The translations under genes and the position numbers were made by a program. The notes beneath the pieces were generated by a model. The model was not told the origin of the DNA and searched no databases. It was given only the letters and a program-made list of their open reading frames with translations. From Mactra quadrangularis (taxonomy: Eukaryota > Mollusca > Bivalvia > Venerida > Mactridae), in contig CM046311.1 in assembly GCA_025267735.1 (NCBI GenBank), positions 23,954,020-24,018,019 of the forward strand: 64,000 nt of DNA, given 5' to 3'. Each line of letters starts with the position of its first letter. The stretch's first letter is position 1. Positions 35,527-46,581 of this stretch are shown piece after piece.

Positions 35527-36295
35527 GTAAGTGTAAAGTACTTTTGTTGATTAGAGACCAATTATATATGTTTTCTCTATTGTGTTAAAGATATTTTGTG
35601 AAATTTATACTATAAGTGTAATTGTAACTAATAGTAATAGCTTACTACGGAAGCAACGAATGCTTATCGACGCTTTTTACATTAGTATACTCTTTTTTTA
35701 ATCTACAGTAACGATTCTTACGTGTATGTTCATTGGCTAGAAATTAATCTTTTTGTGCATTTTGAACAATTCATAAGTATTTAAACATGTTGTATTGTGT
35801 ATACTTATTGTTTTAGCGGGGTATATGGCAAAATACATGAAATTTTATATTTAGAATCCGATAGTCCTTGATTCTAAATATAGGTTTATATAGTTTCCTG
35901 CATCGAAATTTACAAATTCCAACAAAATATTAATATAAAGGTGTGAGTAGTGTCGACTTCTTTGGAGAGGCAAGAGGTATCTATAAAGTAAAATGTGTAT
36001 GTGAAGAACAGATATGTATTTGTATGCATATCATTATATAGACACATAAAACAGGTTGCCATTACTTGCTGATACCTTACACATTCATATTCAATTGTAT
36101 TATTATTAGGAATTTACTTGTTGTATATAAATGAAAATGTTTAATGGGCCGGTGGCCTTTTTGCACTAATAAACAGTTACATGAAAAAATGTCTAAAAAA
36201 TGTTAGTTTAGTAATCTGTCATCGCACATAATTTTATTAAAAGTGTTGATTAATAACTAAAAGCACAATTTAAAATAATATATTGCTTATTTCAG

Positions 36296-36364
36296 GTATC
36301 ACACAGTGAAAGTGTACTTGAAGATCAAACTGTTCTGAAAAATAAGTGGACAGAGCTTTGTGAC
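36296..36364 (+). CDS. Exon 3: end of HEPN domain with catalytic His
   Basis: A 69-base exon between TATTTCAG and GAC/GTAAAT. It reads VSHSESVLEDQTVL then KNKWTELCD (residues 143-165) and joins exon 2 in phase. The junction creates RNNVSH: Arg140, a polar residue after it, and His145. That is the Rx4H signature of HEPN domains with RNase activity, and it is interrupted by a 769-bp intron. The frame continues past the donor to a TAA near 36410, which would give a truncated protein if the intron were retained. Confidence 0.75.
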
Positions 36365-37539
36365 GTAAATATTGATATTTTGCTACATTTAAGTTTAGTC
36401 AAACAATAATATAGTGATTATATTAAATTATGGCAGCTACCGTTAGGTACTAGTAGTAGAAAACCATCATTGAATTCATCCTTCATGTGTCTCAGATTTT
36501 TTCTTTCTTTTTCAAAATTTGATTTGCTTCTTTTATTTAAGTTTTTAGAAGAATTAACATTCATTCATTCTTACATACCAAAACAGAAGGATTTAATGTA
36601 AAAAGCAATTCATCATTACATTATCAAATTGTTATTATACATATACTATTACAAGTACACTAATCAAAACATTGTATTAATACGCTATGAGTTACACGCA
36701 TACCTTTGAAAGATTCAAAACATCATAATTTTAAACTTACTTATATTATGAGTCTAGGTGAATTTCTTCCAATAAATATGTAAGAATATTTTATAAGAGA
36801 ATTGGAGATGATTGTTTTTAAAAATTCATTAAAGAAAAGAAAAACTAGATGGAAGTTGTTTTAAAAAAAAGAAAGAAAGGGGTTTTATTAACATACATAA
36901 ACATCATATTTTACTAGAAGATAGTATGCTTTCCCTCCTTACGTATAATTTGATTTGGATTGTGAATTCGATATTGAGTTTATGAAACCAAGAAAGGAAG
37001 AGAAAAGAAGAGAAAAGAATTTAACAATATTAACCCTTGCGTTATATTATTGTTCCCTATACAGTGAAAGTTTAACCATTTATCTAGGTGAAGCTCATAT
37101 TTATCTTTGGATAGTTAAATTTTGGGTTCAATGTTTAGATAAGATTTTAAGTATTTGAAGTAATGTTCAAAATTTTGAATTTTTGTTCGTAATTTCATGC
37201 TGTAAATGTATGTTTAAAAGGCCCGTCGAAAAGGCCCGATTAAAGTGTCACGCAACTTGAAATAGGAATGAACCCACTGAGAATACTAAAATTATAGCAT
37301 TTTAAACAATGCTGTGTCGATATTTTTTAAAGGTATTTCCATGAACAGTGACTCACCGGTTTGATAGAGGCTCCTGCATTCAACATTCTATTGGCTACGC
37401 CAAGATCCTGCATCGACATTCGTGCAATGTTTCATGTTTTTTTTCACTTAAAAAGTTAATAAAGATTTATTCAACGTGAAATTAATACTCACCACGCTCG
37501 CCACGAACATTTCGTGCCAAAATGTGTAAACCACGCCCT
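36365..37539. other. Intron sequence, no feature recognised
   Basis: Start of the proposed 14.4-kb intron 3. AT-rich; no repeat or gene supported here. Confidence 0.4.
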
Positions 37540-37700
37540 GTGTCCCTATTGAGGGCATCGGACCGTATGAAATTATTTTTTCTTTCCACAAATCGGTAGA
37601 AATTGACACAAAAATCACCTCTGCAAAATTTAATAAGGATCCGTTATAAAATAATCGAAATTTGAAAAGTGATCGGTTAGAACTTTTGTTAAGTGTAATA
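37540..37700 (+). repeat. Copy of 26305-26470
   Basis: Shares GCATCGGACCG, AAAATCACCTCTGCAAAATT and GAAAAGTGATCGGTTAGA in the same order and orientation as the left part of the element at 26257-29271. Confidence 0.8.
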
Positions 37701-40004
37701 ATGGGCCTATCACGATTGTTATAAGCTATAATGCTTATAATGATCCTTCAATAACCAAAAATCCTTTTTCACGATAATATGAACTGGATGAAAAGTTTGC
37801 TTATATCATTCTCAAAGTTTAGATAATTTCTATCGATTCTTAGATACTCGAGAAATCAAAATGAGACACTGTGTGAGGTTTAAAACCCGATACATCGGCG
37901 ACGTGTTGCCTTTATACTCGTACATGGTGGTAAAGGCCTTTTAAGTAAGTTTAATAGAATTCAACTTTTGTTGTTTATTTTTGCAGAAAAACATATGAAT
38001 AAATAATTTTTAAATTATTAATAATTAAAAGCCTGTACATTAACCATTCAAATTCTGAATCTTTCAAATCATTAATGAATGCAGTTATAATTTATATACA
38101 CGTGTAATAATAATAATGCCTTTAGCTCGTCGAAAAAAAGAGAACTAATGCGTCGGCGTTGGTGGTTGCGTTGGTTTGGAGGTTAAAGTTCTTTAACCTC
38201 CAAGATATGTGACTTAAGTTTTGTTAACTTATTTGTAGGTACTTAATCTACATGGCACTTCAGTGATGTAAATGTGAATTAACTGTTTTTTGGAGTTATT
38301 CCCTTTTATATTCTTCCATTTAAGATTAAAATTTATTAAAATGAGGTGTAATTAGTACTTGAATATATTTAAATGGAATTTGGTATGCTTTTCCTCGAAT
38401 TATTCATCTATCAGACTAAATGCACCCGCAAAATAAAATAGTTCCCCTTTAAAATATTGTATACACACACACACATTTATAGTAAAGAGTAAAGGTGTGT
38501 AAATCGTCGCTTCAGAATCCAAGAAAATATGACCTATCTCATTCAATGGGCTTGTGTGTTTTTATTTCTTGGTCGATTTTCTTATTTATCAAAGAAATGG
38601 CTGATCTTTCTATTACATATAGAATCTTATAAATGAACAGCCAATGAAGAAAGTTATGCGACGTCGAACAGGATAAATAAGTTGGTCAGACACAATAAAG
38701 CCTATTGAATCGCCATCTACTTCTCCAACGTAACTCATAGATTTGTTCGTGGAACTCTAATAAGAATAAACAGAGAAAAAAAACATTTAAAGTCACTAGC
38801 CTCTCTCACAGTTGTCTAAGATGAATCATTTGATCACTATCGCAAAATACTCTTTACTCATCGTGTGTGTATTCATTGGCTTCCATTTTGCGAAAGAAGT
38901 TTAGTTTAAAACCGAACTAACACGTTTTCCTGGGACGGTACCACTCAACCTGAGGACTCAACTCGGCAGCCTGTGACTAAATGGAGATAACTTTGGATGA
39001 AATACTCTCGGAGTTTTACACCTTGATACGTATCTATATTATTAAATTTGCGAGTTTCCTGTTTTGTGGAAGAAACTGCGCGGCTTTGAATAAATCTTCT
39101 GTTTGTCGCTGGAGCACCTATATACCGGCATATCAAGTTGACAATTATTTTTTGACAAAGCCTCTTGATATTTGCAAAAACTGCCAAAAATCAACAAAAA
39201 TAGTTTTTTTTGTGTTTAAAAATAGTTCTGGATAAAACTAAAAATAGACCAAACTCCCCGCAGCGGTTATTTCCCTTTATTGTCATTACCTAAAGCCCGT
39301 GCTTGCACGGGCTCCCATCTAGTAATATTAAAGGTTAAAGTTTATTTTAACTAAATCTATTCAGTACTGATTAAGATATTTGATTGAAAGTTGATATGCT
39401 TATTTATCAGCACTACATCGAATACAATAGGGAACAACTTTTGATGTATTATTTTAGGAGTTGTGCCCCTTTTATACTTTTTAGTTATAGTTATAGTACT
39501 TGAAGTGAAAATAATTCAATACTCATTAAGGTATTCTTAAATTAATGAAAAGTGGTATGCTTATTCATTGTTACTACATCTTCACAACCATATAGGGACA
39601 AAACTGTTGATGAATCATTTTTGGAATTATAGCCTTTCATTTTAATGTTTAAATGTATTCAAAATGAAATAACTATGTACTTAATTAAGATATCTAAATG
39701 AAACTAGGTAATTATGCTTATTCATCGATGCTACGTCTACTTAACTTAACGAAGGGACGTTACTTGTATTTTATAAAATTTATGCCTGTTTTATATCTTT
39801 ATGAATTGGTGTTTATTCTTTGACTAATTTATTTCGTTTCAACAAGTAAGATAAACCTTGCCATGATCAAAACACTCGAAGAGTCTAGCGCGCTGTCCTT
39901 GCACTGACTGCTCCTGTTAAACTCTATTAAATGATATCTAATACATTATGTTATAGATAATATTGCTGTAAAAGCCTGATATTTTGGCATGATTATAATT
40001 TTTA
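37701..40004. other. Intron sequence with short repeats
   Basis: CAAACTCCCCGCAGCGG near 39250 resembles CAAACTCCCCGCTGCGG near 34620, and GCCCGTGCTTGCACGGGC near 39296 is a short perfect hairpin. A 27-codon hydrophobic ORF at 38821-38904 and an 84-codon ORF at 38981-39235 have no recognisable domain and I do not call them genes. Confidence 0.4.
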
Positions 40005-40280
40005 TTAAATAAGTTCAGGACATCGTTCCTCCGGCACTCCAGTGCTTTGGTTAGTAATCTTTATTGTGATTTCTTTCGAATAATGATATTCTTCTAATTT
40101 GCACCGTAACATTTTGCTGTATTGACATTTCCAGAACAGGTGAATTATTGTTTCTTCTTGTCTGTTTCTTAGATCACATGTAGTCTTGTTTTTTATTTTT
40201 GTTAATATGATATTTGTTGGTAATGTAGTAAGTAATGATTTATACTGGAAAAGACACAACTTATAAATCTTGGACATCAA
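40005..40280 (-). pseudogene. LINE ORF2 C-terminal fragment
   Basis: A 91-codon frame with KIYKLCLFQYKSLL, LPTNIILTKIK and EETIIHLFWKCQYSK. This is the zinc-binding C-terminal region following LINE reverse transcriptases. The first Cys pair is degraded to TCDLRN. It is a 5'-truncated, isolated fragment in the intron. Confidence 0.7.
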
Positions 40281-41051
40281 ACGAAAATTGTAGTATAGTG
40301 GTTACATCATAATAGAGGTGAAAATTTCAAGAATTTCATGTTTCATGACTTTTTCGTGTTTGCTAGCAAGTGAAATAAATTGAGGCCCATGCAAAGTTGT
40401 TGATAATGTTACTAGTACTGTATTTATGAATATCTCTGACAAAATTGAGTATGTAAATTGTTTTTGCTGCGCCTGGTGCCAAACTGTTTGTCATTTATAA
40501 AATATTTCCACTATTTAAAAAAACAATAGATAAAAGATTAATTTAGCAGACAACATTTGATTTAGCAGACGACAGTTTTCTTCGTAGTTGGTCAACGATT
40601 AGACATGTGTGATAAATATGGTTTTTTCTATTCACAATTCCATCCTCATTTATCAATGGATTTTAACAAAAAATCACAGAAGTATTGTCTCCAAGTGCCT
40701 ACTCAAACAGCAAAAATATGTTGTCAATTAGGGACATGTAATTTTTATGCTGTTCGATACAAAGATTCATTTATATAAATGCTACTTTGAACTAGGTGCA
40801 TGTACTCATTACAAGGCCTCAATTATCATATCCATTCTACGTGACACACTGAAGTTCTACCGTTATATCTAGCGACGAAAAAAGCATGCAATACAAGTGT
40901 CAATTATGATAAGTTGTGTCTCTAAGTAAGTGTTTATTCGTTTATTGTTATGAGTTGTTTTCATGCCAGATGTTAAAAACTGCATAAATATTTTTTAAGA
41001 TTTTTTTTAAATTTTCTATAAATTGTTTCATTGGTAGGCCTTGCCTTTGAA

Positions 41052-41082
41052 ATATCATATCATATCATATCATATCATATCA
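41052..41082. repeat. ATATC microsatellite
   Basis: About six consecutive ATATC units. Confidence 0.9.
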
Positions 41083-42370
41083 GAACGAGTTTTATAGTGG
41101 AATTGAGGTAATAACTTAAACAAATATTTTAGGAATTGTTCTTCTTCAATATTTTATAATTGGGTAAAAATTCACTAAGAAATAAATTACACTAAGCAGT
41201 TTACTTAATGATCAATCTAGTGTTATACTTTGATAATAATCACAGCAAATCAAAGGTTTACATTGTTGAAATGTTTATGAAGTAAGAGCAGTAAAACGAT
41301 TAATATATTGATAGTGTATGTAGTTGTTATGTAATAATACTGCGGTCATTCATTGTATTACTTGAAGTTTAAGTTGTTTTACAGTATTGTACCATACATG
41401 TATTTTCATATTTAACTACAATAATGAACCTACTAGTCCTGCAGTAAAATGCCATATTTTAGGTGAACCGTGCACTTGAGTCCCCACAAAGTTTTTTTGC
41501 AGTTTCTATATCTTTGAAAGGTGCTGAATAAGAATCCGAGTGATGACACCCTGTCATCCTTGAGCAATTTGCATAATATGCAAATTAAGTCCGCCATTAT
41601 AGAAATTCCGTTTTTCGCTCATAACTCAATAACTAACTTAGATACAAATTCAAAATATGTATCCATATCCATTTTTTCAGGGTCTATCTATCACATGGTA
41701 CTAATTTCAGCTTGATTAAATCATTTAAATATGCAAATTTATGCAAATTAGGTATTTTACGAAACACAATATTTGGTTTTGCTATACAAATCAACGTCTG
41801 TAGTTTTTACATTGATATTTTGAGTAAAATATGTTTATGTTAAGATACTTTTGTATATATTAAATACAAATATATCAAATAATTACATTAAATCAGTTCA
41901 TGATACTATAAAGATATGCAAAATATTCAAATTACGTTAAAACTTGGCCTCAAACATTACATGATGGCATGTATATTTATGCCATTGTCTATCATTCTGT
42001 GGAGGTCTGGATTATTTTGATTCAGTTTTTTGGACAGAGCTGACTAATAAATTTAGTTAGGACATCCTGTCACCCATGAGCAATTAGTATAATATGCAAA
42101 TTAAGTCCGCCATTTCCGAAATTCCGTTTTTCGTTAATAACACAATTACCAATCATGATAAAAAAGTAACATATGTGTCTGCATTCATGTTTGTAGGGTC
42201 TAGCTATCATATGATACGACCTTAAGCATCATCAGAGATGATTTGCAAATGCAGATGTATGCTAATTAGGTCTTTAAGTATAGGAAAGTGTTTTATTTCA
42301 CTATATAAAATAAAGATCATGTACCAAATTTCGAGTTGTTATGAACAGATTAGGGATGGGTACCGTCATG

Positions 42371-45300
42371 ATAATAATAATAATAATAATATTTATTTGG
42401 CATAGTGTACACATAGTAAAAACATACAAACATAAATATCACAGACATTATGATGTTGTAATTATGTAATGCACACCAACACCAGGGATAACACAAACAA
42501 GGGCAAGCCCTTATTTCCATTGTGGTCCCTATGTGTTGGTGGCGTGACAAAGAGAGGCATTATTAAAATGGTGAAGACTGTTGCATAAAATTAAAACATA
42601 AAAAGATTTATCAAAGACATAGCAGATAATTGAAACATTGATATAATATGTGTATTAAATAATAAGCACCAGATAGATGTAATATTAAATCACAAAATTA
42701 TTCACAGAAGAAATATCCAAGATCACAGTTTAGTTTATAAAAATAAGATTAATCACATAAATAATTAAGTATCACAGTTATGCAGACAATTACAAATCTA
42801 TTCTCATATAATATTGAGGAATCACAGTTATGTTAATAATCACAGAAATATCTTAGTATCACAGTCAAGTTGGTAATCATGTGATTTAAATTGGACATAA
42901 TTTATCCATCACAAATAGTCTAGGTATGGCTTCATGGTAAAATACATCTAAGGTGGTCAAGCACAAACATAAATGTCATATAAGAAGGATTTGGTCAGTT
43001 ATAACTTAAAAATTATGTGGACCATGCCAAAATAATAGAGAAAATAAAAAACATACAAATATCTAAGATAAATTATCTAAAAAATACTGTTTCACAGTTT
43101 GTTTAAATTTAAACAGTTTTTTTATTAGTGTGATATCAGATGGTAAAGAGTTCCATAATGAGCAGCTTAAGTAGCAAAAAGATTTTAACCCAAAACTTTT
43201 GACTTTTGGTAAGGAAAAAGCACCTTTTTTACTTAGTCTTGTATTATAGTTGTGAATTGTGTCTTGAGAAGTAAAGTTATAAGACATGTAAGTAGGAGAC
43301 ATACCAAGTTTAATTTTTAAAAACATGACTAAGAATAATTTGATTAACTCTCTGTTTAACTGGTAACCAGTTAAGAAGTCTGAAATGTTCAGCTCCTACA
43401 TGAGCTCTAAAATCCATATTTAATACAAATCTTATCAATTTATTTTGGGTTGTTTGAAACTTATTTTTTAAAGATTGAGTCAATCCATGGTACCATATAG
43501 AGCATGAATAATCAAAATGACATTGTATTAAAGACATAATCAATAATTTTTTAGTATGCTGAGTAAGATAATCTTTTTTTCTATATAGGAACTTTAGTCT
43601 AGCATTAATTTTTTGAAGAATATTACGAGCCATGATCTCAAAAGATAAAGTTTGATCAAGTATAGCCCCTAGGTATTTAACAGAGGACGTTGGTTGAATA
43701 TATATTCCATTACATGAGACATGAAGATTATGATCAGATTTAAGTTTAAACTTGGATCCAAAAAGTATGGACTCGGTTTTACCAAGATGCAGAGACAACT
43801 TATTGTTTATTAACCATTCACTTATAAGATTAATATCAAGAGAAAGTCTGTTTTCAATATCATTCTTGTTCTTACCAGATACAAGAATGCCAGAATCGTC
43901 TGCATATAAAAGAAGTTTACTATTGATGACAGCAGACATGTCATTCACATAAATTAAAAATAAAAGAGGACCTAGTATGGATCCCTGAGGGACACCACAT
44001 GTTATAGGAGCAGTAGTAGAATGAGTACCAGCCACATCTACTAACTGGTGTCTATCAGAAAGATAAGATTTTAACCATAACAGTATATCGTTTCCTAAAC
44101 CAGATGCTTTTAGTTTCATGTGTAAAATTTCATGATCAACAGTGTCAAAAGCTTTTTTTAAATCCAAAAGTATCATACCAACAAGATTACCTTTATCCAT
44201 TTCAAGTCTGATATAATCAGTTAGATGTATTAAGCAAGTGTCAGTTGAAAAACCTCGTCTGAACCCTGATTGAAATTTATAAAATAAGTTGTTTTCATTA
44301 AAATGAAGTTCAATTTGATCATATACAACCTTTTCAAAAATTTTAGAAATAATGGTTAAAATTGAGACTGGCCTGTAATTGCCAACATTAGTTTTATCGT
44401 TCTTTTTGTAAAGAGGAACTACCCTAGCTAATTTTAAATCTTCAGGTACAACACCTTGTAATAAAGACAGATTGATGACATGAGCCAACGGACAGGCTAT
44501 GATAGAAGCACCATCTTTAACAAAACGAGATGGAATGTTATCTAAACCTGTGGATTTATTGACACCAAGGCTTGATAAATATTTAAAAACTTTGTTTTCA
44601 GACACTAATGAAAAAGAAAAACTGTCTAAACGGACTCCTTTATCAGAATAAAATTTATTGACAAATATCTTACCATATTTATTAACACATGTAGGTAGTT
44701 TGTTTACTAAGTTAGATGCAATAGAAGTGTAAAAAGAATTGAATGCTTCTGCTATTATATTTTTTTCAAAACAAATACCTGAATCTAATTTTAGACAAAT
44801 GTTAGCTTGAGATGATGATGAAGAACATTTTTTAGAGGGTAATCCAAGACTTTTAAGAGAATTCCATAGTGACTTAGAGTCATGTTTATTATGCTCCAAT
44901 GTATCAGAGAAATAGTTTATTTTTGCAGTGTGAATAGTTTCTTGTGTTTTATTTCTTAATGACTTAAAATGCTCATATTTTTCTTCATTTTTATTTTTCT
45001 TGAAATCATTATAAGATTTATCTCTCTGTTTTATCAAACATAATATTTCAGATGTCATCCATGGCTCCGTTCTTTGCTTAATACGAATTTGTTTTACGGG
45101 AGCAATGTTATCAATGACAGACAGAAAAATACTTTTAAATTTACTCCAAGCATCTAAAACATTGTCATTTAATAAAACTGAACTCCAATCAGCTGATAAT
45201 AAGTTAGCTTGTAAAATATCTCTGTTATAATTTTTTAGAGAACGCAATTTAACAGTATTATGAAGACATATGGGTGTTTTGGACACTTTTCTGGTACAAT

Positions 45301-45473
45301 ATATTAAAGAATGGTCACTAAAACAAGTATTAATTACTCCAGACTGACATACTTTTTCATGATCAGAAACAATGATTAAATCGATAGCAGTGGAACTCTT
45401 ATTGCAAACTCGTGTATAATCACAAATAAGTTGTTTAAAATTAAACATATCAATAAAAGAATTAAAAGAGGAA
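42371..45473 (-). mobile_element. 5'-truncated CR1/L2-like LINE
   Basis: The 3' end is at the left, with an ATT-type tail (AATAATAATAAT on the plus strand at 42371-42392). The 5' end is cut inside the endonuclease near 45473, where CGAAACGATACC sequence of the hAT resumes. It is about 3.1 kb. Short 3' microsatellite tails and 5' truncation are typical of CR1-type elements. Confidence 0.85.
43063..45448 (-). pseudogene. CR1-like reverse transcriptase, 5' truncated and frameshifted
   Basis: The frame opens within the last part of the APE endonuclease (TAIDLIIVSD, then CFSDHSLIYC). The RT domain follows in order: VVPLYKKNDKTNVGNYRPVS, FQSGFRRGFSTD, LDLKKAFDTVDHEIL, GVPQGSILGPLLFLIY, LLLYADDSGIL (near 43884-43915) and VKYLGAILDQ. 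The frame stops at 43310 after HVFKN, but the neighbouring frame continues IKLGMSPTYM...SLWNSLPSDI to 43063. One extra base in the T5A5 run near 43322 explains this. With the endonuclease mostly gone it cannot retrotranspose on its own. Confidence 0.9.
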
Positions 45474-45588
45474 AATAGAACGAAACGATACCGGTACCAA
45501 TGAAACGATACGGTATTTTTAATGATACCGATACCAATATACAGCCGTAGTACAAATTACAATGTTTAAATACAAATAACAAAAAAAT

Positions 45589-45740
45589 ACATGTATATCG
45601 ATGTAAGATTATGAACATATCAGCTTTTGGCGGATCGAGGGGTACTCTTTCCTGGTTTATTGTGTCACCAACCAAAGAAAACACACGATCACTGGACACA
45701 CTTGTACCCAAGACAGAGAAATATTTCAATGCAAGCTCTG
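45589..45740 (-). pseudogene. hAT transposase C-terminal dimerisation remnant
   Basis: Minus strand after an acceptor-like ATTGCAG, it reads KYFSVLGTSVSSDRVFS, then GDTINQERVPLDP and ADMFIILHR. This matches the conserved hAT C-terminal block (xxTSVxSERVFSxAGxxxxxxRxxLxPxxxxxLxxL). It is the only coding part left in the hAT element. Confidence 0.85.
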
Positions 45741-46186
45741 CAATTTATACTGTTATTGTGCTATTCTGTTTGCTAAATGTTTAGTAGAAAAAAACTTATT
45801 AGTAAATATATAATCAAGAGTTAGAAAAAAAATCGTTCTACGCGTGACATTCGTATTTCCATATCAAAACAATATCAATAAAATATTGTGTCGCAATTAA
45901 ATAAGTATTTTTAGTAGCCCAGTAGACAATAATGAGTCGTTGGTGATCTTTTACAAACTATATTTCTGAGTTTAATCCTATGAATTAATCATGAAACAAA
46001 TAAACATAAATGTTCGTCAGAAAAATAACCCAATGTTCATGTGACAGTTTACTCATGCAGAATTTACAATCGAAAGACAATATTACAGAACAACAAATAT
46101 TATTGTGCATGTTAATGTAAGCGTGCATGTGACGCATGTGTAACAATTTCGAGAGACCTTTCAGACATTGACATCGACGGCAACTA

Positions 46187-46581
46187 GGGCACGTTCCGCG
46201 GGGCGAGCGCTTTGTATCGCTACCTACCGATTTCCCTAGGAACGGTCTGCTGCGATCGAGAGAATTGAATCGCTAGCTAGCGATACATAGCAAGTTTTTT
46301 CTTGCTAGCTGTATGATTCTGAAACTTCTGCATTTTTTTCAAAATGGCTGCCCCTGTGGAAACGTGTTTCTTTTTTAAGAATAATGATATTCATATTTTT
46401 CGTTAAAGCGGTTAAATGAATAATCATGGTGATAATTGATTTAAATATTTTTCATTTTGTTTGAGAAAACTACCATCTTGGATTTTCTAGCTTGAAACAT
46501 ACCGTTCCGAAGACCTTTTACGCTACAAAAAATCGCTTTTAAAAAGCGCTAGTTATAGCGATCGCTTTGTGGAACGTGCCC
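46187..46581. mobile_element. MITE with GGGCACGTTCC ends and 3-bp TSD
   Basis: GGGCACGTTCC at the left and its inverse GGAACGTGCCC at the right, flanked by CTA on both sides (46184-46186, 46582-46584). The arms share AGCG..ATCGCTA words, and a palindrome ATCGCTAGCTAGCGAT lies near 46270. A 3-bp duplication suggests a Harbinger-like element, but this is weak. Confidence 0.75.

Noticed and set aside
38821..38904. 27-codon hydrophobic ORF (MNHLITIAKYSLLIVCV)
   Set aside because: Signal-peptide-like but isolated, without donor, homology or longer frame; could be chance in AT-rich DNA.
41521..41715. 64-codon frame MLNKNPSDDTLSS, present again at 49071-49265 on the other strand
   Set aside because: Both copies lie in the arms of the inverted-repeat array and carry no domain; similarity is due to the repeat DNA.
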